NCBI RefSeq assembly: GCF_034313965.1
Contig: NZ_JAVIWQ010000002.1
Span: 3,596,001-3,660,000 of the forward strand
DNA length: 64,000 nucleotides
Reading direction: 5' to 3'
From: Herbaspirillum sp. RTI4
Lineage (GTDB): Bacteria; Pseudomonadota; Gammaproteobacteria; Burkholderiales; Burkholderiaceae_D
The notes under the pieces were generated by a model. It worked only from the letters and a program-made list of their open reading frames with translations, ran no database searches and was not told the origin of the DNA. Shown here piece after piece: positions 28,636 through 36,691 of the stretch. The position numbers and the translations under genes were made by a program. The stretch's first letter is position 1; each line of letters begins with the position of its first letter.

Positions 28636-30279
28636 TTACTTAAACAGCACGGAAGCTTTTTGCAAGGTCAGCGAGATACCCCAGACCAGCGGAATACCGA
28701 CCGCCAGCCAGGCTGCTATGACGATGACCGGATTACCACCGCTACCGATGCGATCCATTGCCGCGCCATCGAGAACAACGGAATCGTCGCCGCTGGACTT
28801 TTCATGCGCCAGTTTCTTTTCAATCGCCAGTTCTTCCGGTGTCATGAAGTGCTTCGCCGCTACCGGACGTACCAGCAAGTTGCAGATCAGGCCCAGTACC
28901 AGCATTCCGGCCAGGATGTACATCGTGGTGTTGTAGACCGATTCCCGCGGCATGCCGAGCGACAACTGATATTCACGCATGTAGTTGACGACGACCGGCC
29001 CGAGTATCCCGGCAGTAGCCCACGCGGTCAGCAGACGACCGTGAATGGCACCCACCATTTGCGAACCGAACAAGTCAGCCAGATACGCCGGCACGGTAGC
29101 GAAACCGCCGCCGTACATCGACAGAATCAGACAGACCGCGCCGACGAACAAGGCAATGCTGCCCGATTGCGCCGACCATGGCAGGCTGACGTACAGGATA
29201 AAACCGAGCACGAAGAAGATCACATAGGTCATTTTGCGGCCGACAAAGTCGGAGCAAGTGGCCCACACAAAACGTCCGCCGATATTGAACAGACTGATCA
29301 GCCCGGTAAAGCCGGCAGCGATAGCCGCAATGGCGGTTTTCTGCTCCATGCTGAGATCGCCGAATTTGACATTCACGCCCAGCAAATGGCCACCAAACAC
29401 TTCCTGCAACATCGGTGATGCGATACCGATCACGCCGATACCGGCCGAGACGTTCAGACACAACACCAGCCACACCAGCCAGAACTGTGGAATGCCCCAG
29501 ACCTTGCTGACATGCACATGCTGTTGGGTAATCATGGCGTTATTTTTGGCTTCCGGAGGCGTCCAGCCAGCGGGCTTCCAGCCCGAAGGCGGCACCCGGT
29601 AACCGAAAGCACCGGCCATCATGAAGACGAAATAGATCGCGGCCATGGCGACGAAGGTTTCCCATACGCCGACCGAAGTGGCCGTGGCGAAATGCCGCAT
29701 CAGCTTGTCGGCCAGTGGGGTGCCGACCAGCGCGCCGCCGCCAAAACCCATGATCGCCATACCGGTGGCCATGCCGCGACGGTCAGGGAACCACTTGATG
29801 AGGGTCGACACCGGCGATATATAGCCCAGTCCGAGGCCGATGCCGCCGATCACGCCCGAGCCTATCCACATCAGCCATATCTGATGGGTGTAGACGCCGA
29901 ACGCTGAAATCAGCAGCCCGCCGCACCAGCACAAGGCCGCGACAAAACCCGCCTTGCGCGGACCGACACGTTCCAGCCAGCCGCCCCATATCGCGGCAGA
30001 CACACCGAGCAGAACAAAAAACATCGTATACATCCAGCCCAGCATGGAGATTTTCCAGTCGCAGCTGGTACTGAGCATTTGTTCGAAGAAACCCGCATCT
30101 TTAGCGCAGGCTATCGGATCCTTGATACCCAATGCGCGGGACAGCGGCAGCCAAAACACCGAAAAACCATACGCCATACCAATACATAAATGGATTGCCA
30201 GCGCTGCCGGCGGGACCAGCCAGCGATTAAATCCTGCGCCGGCAATAGTTCGTTCTTTTTGTAGAAAATCGAAAGCCAT
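28636..30279 (-). CDS. MFS transporter of the oxalate/formate antiporter (OFA) type
   Basis: Twelve-helix major facilitator of 547 residues. The start MAFDFLQKER follows GGAGGAG directly. AIHLCIGMAYGFSVFWLPL at the start and GGIGLGLGYISPVSTLIKWFPDRRG are hallmark OFA-family sequences, close to OxlT-like proteins. A Cys-containing periplasmic loop follows helix 1. It is next to the formate dehydrogenase operon on the same strand, so formate (or oxalate/formate exchange) is the likely substrate. Regulated from the palindrome at 30312. Confidence 0.87.
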   Translation of the reverse strand: MAFDFLQKERTIAGAGFNRWLVPPAALAIHLCIGMAYGFSVFWLPLSRALGIKDPIACAKDAGFFEQMLSTSCDWKISMLGWMYTMFFVLLGVSAAIWGGWLERVGPRKAGFVAALCWCGGLLISAFGVYTHQIWLMWIGSGVIGGIGLGLGYISPVSTLIKWFPDRRGMATGMAIMGFGGGALVGTPLADKLMRHFATATSVGVWETFVAMAAIYFVFMMAGAFGYRVPPSGWKPAGWTPPEAKNNAMITQQHVHVSKVWGIPQFWLVWLVLCLNVSAGIGVIGIASPMLQEVFGGHLLGVNVKFGDLSMEQKTAIAAIAAGFTGLISLFNIGGRFVWATCSDFVGRKMTYVIFFVLGFILYVSLPWSAQSGSIALFVGAVCLILSMYGGGFATVPAYLADLFGSQMVGAIHGRLLTAWATAGILGPVVVNYMREYQLSLGMPRESVYNTTMYILAGMLVLGLICNLLVRPVAAKHFMTPEELAIEKKLAHEKSSGDDSVVLDGAAMDRIGSGGNPVIVIAAWLAVGIPLVWGISLTLQKASVLFK

Positions 30280-30311
30280 CGTCTCCTCCTGTGGAGTGTT
30301 ATAACCCTGAC

Positions 30312-30333
30312 AATATGCATGGGTTTGCATATT
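30312..30333. promoter_or_regulatory. Palindromic operator upstream of the OFA transporter
   Basis: AATATGCA and TGCATATT form a perfect 8-bp inverted repeat with a six-base spacer. A related palindrome lies at 30442-30461 beside the regulator start. The pair probably binds the adjacent ModE-like regulator. Confidence 0.65.
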
Positions 30334-30441
30334 TCTTCTATAGTATTTTTACCATTTATTGGGATTTTAATAATTTTTTCTGCGATTATAATTAAATTGA
30401 ATTCGCACTCAGGAAAGTAACACCGAAGCGCAATCACAGCA

Positions 30442-30461
30442 ATATGCTATATTTTGCATAT
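30442..30461. promoter_or_regulatory. Second palindromic operator at the regulator's own start
   Basis: ATATGC, an eight-base spacer, and GCATAT repeat the half-site of the palindrome at 30312. It overlaps or directly precedes the regulator's start codon, which would fit autoregulation. Confidence 0.55.
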
Positions 30462-31529
30462 ATGTATAAAGTCATAATCAAACCGCACTGGGAAATTACC
30501 CACGACACACAAACACCGCTCGATACCGCTGAACTGCTCCTTTTGCTCGGGGCAATCCAGCAGACCGGATCAATCGCTCAGGCCGCGCTGCAACTTCATT
30601 CCTCGTACCGACATGCATGGGGCGTCTTGCGATCGGCTGAAACACTATTCGGCTGTAGCCTGACCGACAGCGGACGGGGACGCGGCACGACCCTGACGCC
30701 ATTCGCCGATAAGCTGCTGTGGGCCGATCGTCTGGTGGCTGCACGACTCTCCCCGACTCTGGACAGCCTGGCATCGGAACTGGAAACGGAACTGGACAAG
30801 ACCGTCGAGGGGGCATCGCGCGCAGTGCGACTCTTTGCCAGCCACGGTTTTGCGGTGGCAGCATTGCTGCGGCAACTAAAAGCCATCGAGATGCCGGTTG
30901 AAGTGCGCTACCGTCACAGCAGCGACGCTATCGCCGCTCTGTCGCGGCAGGAGTGCGACCTGGCCGGATTTTCCATCCCGCTGGGCGAACTGGAAGCCCC
31001 TGCCGTTGCGCATTACGCCAGCTGGCTGAACAAGCGCAGCGATTGCCTGATCCATCTGGCTGAGCGCAGCCAGGGCTTGTTCGTCATGCCGGGCAATCCC
31101 AAGAACATCACTTCGCTGGAAGCCCTGGCGCATTCCGGCGTACGTTTCGTTAATCGTGAAACCGGCTCTGGCACACGCATGTTGTTGGAAATGATGCTGG
31201 CTCGCGCGTCCATATCACCAAACGATATTAGCGGTTTTGAAAACACCGAATTCACCCACTCGGCAGTTGCGGCGTTCATTGCCAGTGGCATGGCGGATGT
31301 CGGTTTCGGCGTGCAAACGGCCGCCCAGCGCTTCGGGCTGGAATTCATCCCGCTAATCAAGGAGCGGTATTTTTTCGCTTTGCGCGGCACGACGCTCAAT
31401 GACCCGCTGATGCGGGTCATCGTCGACATTTTGCAATCGACCCAATTCCGGCAGGTGGTCGATGAATTAGCCGGCTACGACGGCAGCAAGACCGGAAAAA
31501 TTCTGACGCTGCAGCAAGCATTTGGTTAA
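30444..31529 (+). CDS. ModE-type HTH regulator with substrate-binding-like domain (FdsR-like)
   Basis: Transcription regulator of up to 361 residues. The N-terminal winged helix (about 20-95, with LLGAIQQTGSIAQAALQLHSSYRHAW) is of ModE/LysR type. The C-terminal periplasmic-binding-protein-like domain (about 125-345) includes NRETGSGTRMLLE and GMADVGFGVQTAA. Such proteins often sit beside molybdenum-dependent formate dehydrogenase operons and may sense molybdate or formate-related ligands. The in-frame ATG at 30462 fits the family N-terminus equally well; neither start has a clear ribosome-binding site. Divergent from the transporter-fds cluster. Confidence 0.82.
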   Translation: MLYFAYMYKVIIKPHWEITHDTQTPLDTAELLLLLGAIQQTGSIAQAALQLHSSYRHAWGVLRSAETLFGCSLTDSGRGRGTTLTPFADKLLWADRLVAARLSPTLDSLASELETELDKTVEGASRAVRLFASHGFAVAALLRQLKAIEMPVEVRYRHSSDAIAALSRQECDLAGFSIPLGELEAPAVAHYASWLNKRSDCLIHLAERSQGLFVMPGNPKNITSLEALAHSGVRFVNRETGSGTRMLLEMMLARASISPNDISGFENTEFTHSAVAAFIASGMADVGFGVQTAAQRFGLEFIPLIKERYFFALRGTTLNDPLMRVIVDILQSTQFRQVVDELAGYDGSKTGKILTLQQAFG

Positions 31530-31530
31530 G

Positions 31531-31552
31531 GTCTGTTGACCTTGCATTTGCT
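31531..31552. repeat. Dispersed 22-bp repeat, copy B
   Basis: GTCTGTTGACCTTGCATTTGCT starts directly after the regulator's stop codon. It is a weaker match to copies A (19549) and C (39269). Confidence 0.4.
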
Positions 31553-31592
31553 AGCGCGAACGCGCGGCGGTCGGTAACTGTTTAGGCTCTGT

Positions 31593-32486
31593 TCAGAGCT
31601 TCAGTTCCCGCTGCAGAAACTGCACGCACTCGCGGATTTTGGCTGAATTTTTTAATTGCAGCGGATAGACCGCGCACAAGTCCGCCTCCTGAAAATAAGC
31701 GGGCAATACCCTTGTCAGTTGGCCGCTGGTCACACTATCGGCCACATCCCAGATCGAGCGCAGGATAATGCCGTGTCCATCAACGGCCCACTGATGGATG
31801 ATCTCCCCATGATTGGACGCCAGCGCCCCGGTCACTTTGACTGTTTCCGGACCAGCCGGGCCGACCATGCGCCAGATGCCGAAGGACTGATTACGTTCAC
31901 GTATTACAAGACATTGATGCTGCGCCAGATCGCCCAGCCGCACCGGTGGCGGGTGCGCACGTAAATAATCTGGGCTGGCAAACAGCGCCCGTTGGCTGGC
32001 CACCAGACGCTGGGCAAACAAATGCGGCTCCTGCGCCACCCCGACCCGAATATCCAGATCAAAACCTTCATTGACCATATCGACTTCGCGGTCGAGCAAT
32101 TCGAGTTCTATCTTCAGCGCCGGATGTTCACGGGCAAATACCGACAATAGTGGTGATATATATTTTCGGCCCAACGCAAAGCTGGTACCTATCTTTAGCA
32201 ATCCGCGCGGCACCTGCTTGGCGCTAGCGGCGGTCTCCACCATGTGTTCCACATCGTCGAGGATTTTCCTGGCCCATTCATGGACGTTACTGCCATCGTC
32301 GGTCATCACCACGCTGCGCGTCGTGCGGTGGAACAAGCGCACGCCAAGGGCTTGCTCCAGCACGGCAATGCGCTTGCTGACAAACGCCGGCGAAGCGCCT
32401 ACCTCCTTTGCGGAAGCGATAAAACTGTTTTTGCGCGCCACCAGACAAAACAGGCGCAAATCTTCCAGCAAGGGGGGATTGTTCAC
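31593..32486 (-). CDS. LysR-family transcriptional regulator (DmlR/TtdR-like)
   Basis: A 297-residue regulator. The N-terminal helix-turn-helix contains LFCLVARKNSFIASAKEVGASPAFVSKRIAVLE, and the RLFHRTTRSV wing follows. A LysR-substrate domain fills the remainder. It is divergent from a tartrate/D-malate dehydrogenase gene, and a strong palindrome lies between them. By analogy with DmlR of the D-malate system it probably activates the dehydrogenase in response to its substrate. Confidence 0.9.
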   Translation of the reverse strand: MNNPPLLEDLRLFCLVARKNSFIASAKEVGASPAFVSKRIAVLEQALGVRLFHRTTRSVVMTDDGSNVHEWARKILDDVEHMVETAASAKQVPRGLLKIGTSFALGRKYISPLLSVFAREHPALKIELELLDREVDMVNEGFDLDIRVGVAQEPHLFAQRLVASQRALFASPDYLRAHPPPVRLGDLAQHQCLVIRERNQSFGIWRMVGPAGPETVKVTGALASNHGEIIHQWAVDGHGIILRSIWDVADSVTSGQLTRVLPAYFQEADLCAVYPLQLKNSAKIRECVQFLQRELKL

Positions 32487-32526
32487 GTTATGTGTTTTAT
32501 AGGTTCACTGAATCGTTAATTATAGC

Positions 32527-32553
32527 GTGGCAAATATGTTTACCATTTGCCAC
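32527..32553. promoter_or_regulatory. LysR-type operator, 9-bp inverted repeat
   Basis: GTGGCAAAT and ATTTGCCAC are perfect inverted arms with a nine-base spacer, in the 120-base gap between the LysR gene and the dehydrogenase gene. Position and symmetry suit a LysR recognition site. Confidence 0.7.
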
Positions 32554-32606
32554 ACTCCATTCACAAGCTATCAGGATTTACGTAAACACAAGGAAAAGGA
32601 AGAAAC

Positions 32607-33683
32607 ATGGCCCGTCATCAAATTGCTGTCATTGCCGGAGATGGTATTGGCAAGGAAGTCCTGCCCGAAGGCTTGCGCGTGGTGCAAGCCGCTGCCGCGC
32701 GTTTCGACATCGATATCGAGTTCACCCACTTCGACTGGGCCAATTGCGACTACTACGCCCTGCACGGCAAGATGATGCCGGACGACTGGTTCGACCAGCT
32801 CAAGGGTTTTGAAGCGATTTACTTCGGCGCAGTAGGCTGGCCAGCGACAGTGCCAGACCACGTCTCGCTATGGGGTTCGCTGCTCAAATTCCGCCGTGAA
32901 TTCGACCTCTATGTCAACCTGCGCCCGGTGCGCCTGATGCCTGGCGTGCCTTGCCCGCTGGCCGGCCGCAAACCGGGGGACATCGATTTTTACGTGGTGC
33001 GCGAAAATACCGAAGGCGAATACTCTTCCATCGGTGGCAGAATGTTCGAAGGAACCGACCGCGAAACGGTCATCCAGGAAACCATCTTCACCCGCCACGG
33101 CGTGGACCGTGTCCTCAACTATGCCTTCGAACTGGCGCAAAGCCGTCCCAAGAAGCATCTGACCTCCGCCACCAAATCGAACGGCATCGCCATCACCATG
33201 CCGTACTGGGATGAGCGGGTAGAAGCCGTCGCGCCCAACTACGCGGACGTGAAATGGGACAAATATCATATCGATATCCTGACCGCGCATTTCGTCCTGA
33301 ACCCGCAGCGTTTCGACGTGGTGGTGGCCTCCAATCTGTTTGGCGACATCCTGTCCGATCTCGGCCCTGCCTGCGCCGGCACCATCGGCATCGCACCCTC
33401 GGCCAATCTGAATCCTGAACGCAAACTGCCCTCTCTGTTCGAGCCTGTCCACGGATCGGCCCCCGACATCTACGGCAAGAACATCGCTAACCCAATCGCC
33501 ATGATCTGGTCCGGCGCGATGATGCTCGATTTCCTGGGCAACGGCAAAGCGGTCTACACCCAGGCCCACGATGCCATCCTCAAGGCCATTGAACTGGTTC
33601 TGGTCACCGGCCCGACCACGCCGGATCTGGGTGGCAGCGCCAACACCACGGAGGTTGGCAAGGCGATCGCCGCGGCGATCTGA
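32607..33683 (+). CDS. Tartrate / D-malate dehydrogenase (beta-decarboxylating)
   Basis: NAD-dependent enzyme of the isocitrate/isopropylmalate dehydrogenase family, 358 residues. Motifs: IAVIAGDGIGKEV at the start, VVRENTEGEYSS, and the metal-binding block VVASNLFGDILSDLGPACAGTIGIAPSANL. EPVHGSAPDIYGKNIANP follows near the C-terminus. The length and start (MARHQIAVIAG) match TtuC/DmlA rather than LeuB. AGGAAGA lies upstream of the ATG. Choosing between tartrate and D-malate as substrate is not possible from sequence alone. Confidence 0.9.
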   Translation: MARHQIAVIAGDGIGKEVLPEGLRVVQAAAARFDIDIEFTHFDWANCDYYALHGKMMPDDWFDQLKGFEAIYFGAVGWPATVPDHVSLWGSLLKFRREFDLYVNLRPVRLMPGVPCPLAGRKPGDIDFYVVRENTEGEYSSIGGRMFEGTDRETVIQETIFTRHGVDRVLNYAFELAQSRPKKHLTSATKSNGIAITMPYWDERVEAVAPNYADVKWDKYHIDILTAHFVLNPQRFDVVVASNLFGDILSDLGPACAGTIGIAPSANLNPERKLPSLFEPVHGSAPDIYGKNIANPIAMIWSGAMMLDFLGNGKAVYTQAHDAILKAIELVLVTGPTTPDLGGSANTTEVGKAIAAAI

Positions 33684-33803
33684 TCCCATAAAACTGCTGG
33701 CGGCGGAGCAAGCCACATTACCCGCCGCCAGCGGCTCATTGCACGAACATATAAAAAAACAAACGCGGCGCAGCTGACGATTTGAAGTTCACAGGAGACA
33801 AAC

Positions 33804-34850
33804 ATGATTTCACCGAAAGCACCGGGCAAAGCATTTTTCGCGACGGCCGCCATGAGCGCTCTGCTGGTATTGAGCGCCGGCACACAAGCACAGCAAGCGG
33901 CGCCCACCGCGCAGCAGCCCATCATTCTCAAATTCAGCCACGTCGTTGCCGCCTCCAGCTCGAAAGGCAAGGCTGCCGACTATTTCAAGAAAATTGTCGA
34001 GGAGCGCACGCAGAACCGCGTCAAGGTCGAGGTCTATCCAAACGGACAACTTTACAAAGACAAGGAAGAACTGGAAGCGCTGCAGCTCGGCTCCGTACAA
34101 ATGCTCGCGCCGACCTTCGGTAAATTCGGGCCGATGGGCTTACGCGAATTTGAGGTGTTCGATTTGCCCTATCTGTTCGACGATTTGCCGCAAGCACGCA
34201 AAGTGACCCAAGGCCCCATCGGCCGTGCGCTGCTGAAAAAACTGGACGCGAAAGGATTAGCCGGTCTGGCCATGCTCGACGATGGCTTCATGCAATGGAC
34301 TGCCAATAAGCCCATTTTGGTTCCGGCTGACATGAAGGGGCTGAAAATTCGTATCCAGTCGTCCAAGGTGATTGATGCGCGTGTTCGTGCCGTGGGCGCA
34401 TTGCCGCAAGTGATGTCGTTTACCGAGGTCTATCAGGGCTTGCAGAGCGGCTCGATTGACGGCCAGGAAAATCCGGCCTCGGTCATTTTTTCTTCGCGTC
34501 TTAATGAAGTGCAGAAATACATGACGATTTCCGACCACGGGTATCACGGCTATGTATTGCTATCGAACAAGAAGTTCTGGGACGGATTGCCGCCCGATAT
34601 CCGTACCATCATGGATGGCGCGGTCAAGGACACGACTGCCTACTTCGATACCAACTCGCAAAAAGAGAACGACGATGCGCTGGAAGAAATCAGGAAAAGC
34701 GGAAAAACCCGCATCACGACTCTGACTCCGGCTGAAAAACAAGAGTGGAAAAAAGTCATGTTCAAGGTCCACGCCGAAATGGCCGACCGCATCGGCAAGG
34801 ACTTGATCCGCTCGATTTACAAAGAAATCGGCTATACGACGACTAAATAA
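33804..34850 (+). CDS. TRAP transporter substrate-binding protein, DctP family
   Basis: Periplasmic solute receptor of 348 residues with a signal peptide (cleavage near TQAQ). ILKFSHVVAASSSKGKAADYF opens the mature protein. Central motifs include MKGLKIRIQSSKVID with the family arginine, and GSIDGQENPASVI. It follows the dehydrogenase gene by 120 bases, suggesting dicarboxylate or tartrate uptake. No DctQ or DctM membrane subunits follow, so it must work with components encoded elsewhere. Confidence 0.92.
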   Translation: MISPKAPGKAFFATAAMSALLVLSAGTQAQQAAPTAQQPIILKFSHVVAASSSKGKAADYFKKIVEERTQNRVKVEVYPNGQLYKDKEELEALQLGSVQMLAPTFGKFGPMGLREFEVFDLPYLFDDLPQARKVTQGPIGRALLKKLDAKGLAGLAMLDDGFMQWTANKPILVPADMKGLKIRIQSSKVIDARVRAVGALPQVMSFTEVYQGLQSGSIDGQENPASVIFSSRLNEVQKYMTISDHGYHGYVLLSNKKFWDGLPPDIRTIMDGAVKDTTAYFDTNSQKENDDALEEIRKSGKTRITTLTPAEKQEWKKVMFKVHAEMADRIGKDLIRSIYKEIGYTTTK

Positions 34851-34947
34851 ACGGCTTTAGCTGCACTATTGCCCTCAAAACCGATGCCAGAGAGACATCC
34901 GCTATTGCTTCATGTGACATAAACTGGGATAATCATCGGCTTGCGTT

Positions 34948-35032
34948 GCCGGGATGGCGGAATAGGTAGACGCACGGGACTCAAAATCCCGCGCTGTAAG
35001 GCGTGCCGGTTCGATTCCGGCTCCCGGCACCA
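34948..35032 (+). tRNA. tRNA-Leu (anticodon CAA)
   Basis: An 85-nt class II tRNA. The acceptor stem GCCGGGA pairs with TCCCGGC, then A and an encoded CCA. The anticodon stem CGGGA/TCCCG holds the loop CTCAAAA, giving CAA. The T-arm contains GGTTCGATTCC. A long variable arm, as expected for leucine, is present. Confidence 0.97.
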
Positions 35033-35074
35033 TTAGAATTACCAACCTTGCCTAAGGTTGAAAAAAAGATTGAC

Positions 35075-35114
35075 AAAAAGCCCCTTCACTTTCATAGAGT
35101 GAAGGGGCTTTTTT
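35075..35114 (+). terminator. Rho-independent terminator after tRNA-Leu
   Basis: A 12-bp perfect stem AGCCCCTTCACT/AGTGAAGGGGCT with a seven-base loop, followed by six T. It ends the tRNA transcript; with the A-run on its other side it may act in both directions. Confidence 0.9.
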
Positions 35115-35309
35115 ACGTTCATGGTGCCAAAGTTTGTCAATCGATTGCCAGATTTTATGGGGCATATTCGGGACATATTCCGGGCATATCACCGCATGTT
35201 CAGAAATGCGCGAATGCGTCAGGCTCCCGAAGCAAACGCAAATACGCTGGTTGACTGCGCCCGGACACGATGCCGGGGCAATCTCACCACAACGCGTACT
35301 CCCCCTCGC

Positions 35310-36683
35310 TTATTGCAGTGCCGGCCGCTTGACCGGCATCGCGTCCGGGCGACCTGCCGCAAACGCTGCTTCACCCGCGCCCTTCACCGGCACGGCGATC
35401 TTGCGAATTTTTGCCACCTGCTCCGCCGTCGTCGTCGAGCCGCGGTTGCCCCAGCTAGTCCGCACAAAATTAACGACCTGCGCCACCTGTTCGTCGTTCA
35501 ACTGGTCGGCATACGGCGCCATGGTCAGCGACGACGGTGCCGTATGGGTACTCGGTACGGCACCGCCAGACAGGATGATGTTGATGGTCGAAGTGGCATC
35601 GGCATTTTGCAGAAGCGCATTACCCGCCAGCGCTGGGAACGCTTTGCCGTTGCCCGCACCATCCGAACGATGACAGCCTGCGCACTTGTTCAGGTACAAC
35701 ATCGCACCGGACGTATCGGCTTTACCAAGGAAGAGTGCCTGTCCGACTTTGGGATCGGCCACAAAGGCCGCTGCGTTATTGCTGGCCGGCAGCGACTTCA
35801 GATACGTCGCGACGCTGGCCAGATCGGTATCGGTCAGGTATTGCATGGAGTGGCGAACCACGTCATTCATCGGGCCGAACGATGCCGTGTGGCTGTTGCG
35901 CCCGGTCTTCAGGAAGTCGACGATATCCCCTTCGCTCCAGCGTGCCAGTCCACCGCCATGTTCGTTGCGCAGGGACGGCGCGCTCCAGCCATCGATGGCA
36001 GCACCACCGGCCAGATAATCGCTGTGACCAAGACCGGTCAACGCGGTTTCCTGCATGGTGACGGCACGCGCCGTGTGGCAAGCACCGCAATGGCCCAGAC
36101 CTTCGACCAGATAGGCACCGCGCAGCACCGCCGTTTCGCTCCCGGCTGGCGGCACATGCGGCTGCGGCGTGGGCGCAAAGGCCCAGCGCCAGAACGTCAG
36201 AGGAAAGCGCATCGACAGCGGCCAGGGAATGTCGGCCGCCTTGTTCGGCGTCGTTTCCGGCGTCACGCCATGCATGAAATAGGCATACAAGGCCTGCATG
36301 TCGGCCGCGCTCAGGCGCGAATACGACGGGTATGGCATGGCCGGATACACGGTGTAGCCAGCCTTGGTGACGCCGGTGCGCATCAGTTTGTCGAAGTCGT
36401 CGAAACTCCATTCGCCGATGCCGTTTTTAGGATCAGGCGTGATGTTGGTCGAGTAGACCTTGCCGATGGGCGTGCCTAGCGCCAGACCGCCGGCGAAGGG
36501 TTTGCCGCCGACCGCACTATGGCAGGCAATGCAATCGCCAACGCGGGCCAGATATTCGCCCTGCTTGATCTGTTGCTGGTCGGCTGGCGCCGCCCAGGTG
36601 AGTGCCGCGGCCAGGCTCAAACCCAGCGCAGCGGTTGCCATGCCGGTCGCGCGGGCCAGTGTCAGTGTCAGTTGAATTTTCAT
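35310..36683 (-). CDS. Triheme cytochrome c subunit of a membrane-bound GMC dehydrogenase
   Basis: A 457-residue exported cytochrome with a signal peptide (MATAALGLSLAAALTWA) and three heme-binding sites: CIACH (residues 51-55), CGACH and CAGCH. This matches the cytochrome subunit of gluconate/alcohol/sorbitol dehydrogenases, which passes electrons to quinone. It lies nine bases after the flavoprotein gene on the same strand. The final residues carry no obvious membrane anchor. Confidence 0.92.
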   Translation of the reverse strand: MKIQLTLTLARATGMATAALGLSLAAALTWAAPADQQQIKQGEYLARVGDCIACHSAVGGKPFAGGLALGTPIGKVYSTNITPDPKNGIGEWSFDDFDKLMRTGVTKAGYTVYPAMPYPSYSRLSAADMQALYAYFMHGVTPETTPNKAADIPWPLSMRFPLTFWRWAFAPTPQPHVPPAGSETAVLRGAYLVEGLGHCGACHTARAVTMQETALTGLGHSDYLAGGAAIDGWSAPSLRNEHGGGLARWSEGDIVDFLKTGRNSHTASFGPMNDVVRHSMQYLTDTDLASVATYLKSLPASNNAAAFVADPKVGQALFLGKADTSGAMLYLNKCAGCHRSDGAGNGKAFPALAGNALLQNADATSTINIILSGGAVPSTHTAPSSLTMAPYADQLNDEQVAQVVNFVRTSWGNRGSTTTAEQVAKIRKIAVPVKGAGEAAFAAGRPDAMPVKRPALQ

Positions 36684-36691
36684 GGATAAGC

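Noticed and set aside
35033..35309. Possible integrase remnant or attachment site downstream of tRNA-Leu
   Set aside because: No repeat of the tRNA 3' end was found in the window and no integrase motif is readable; only a terminator is supported.
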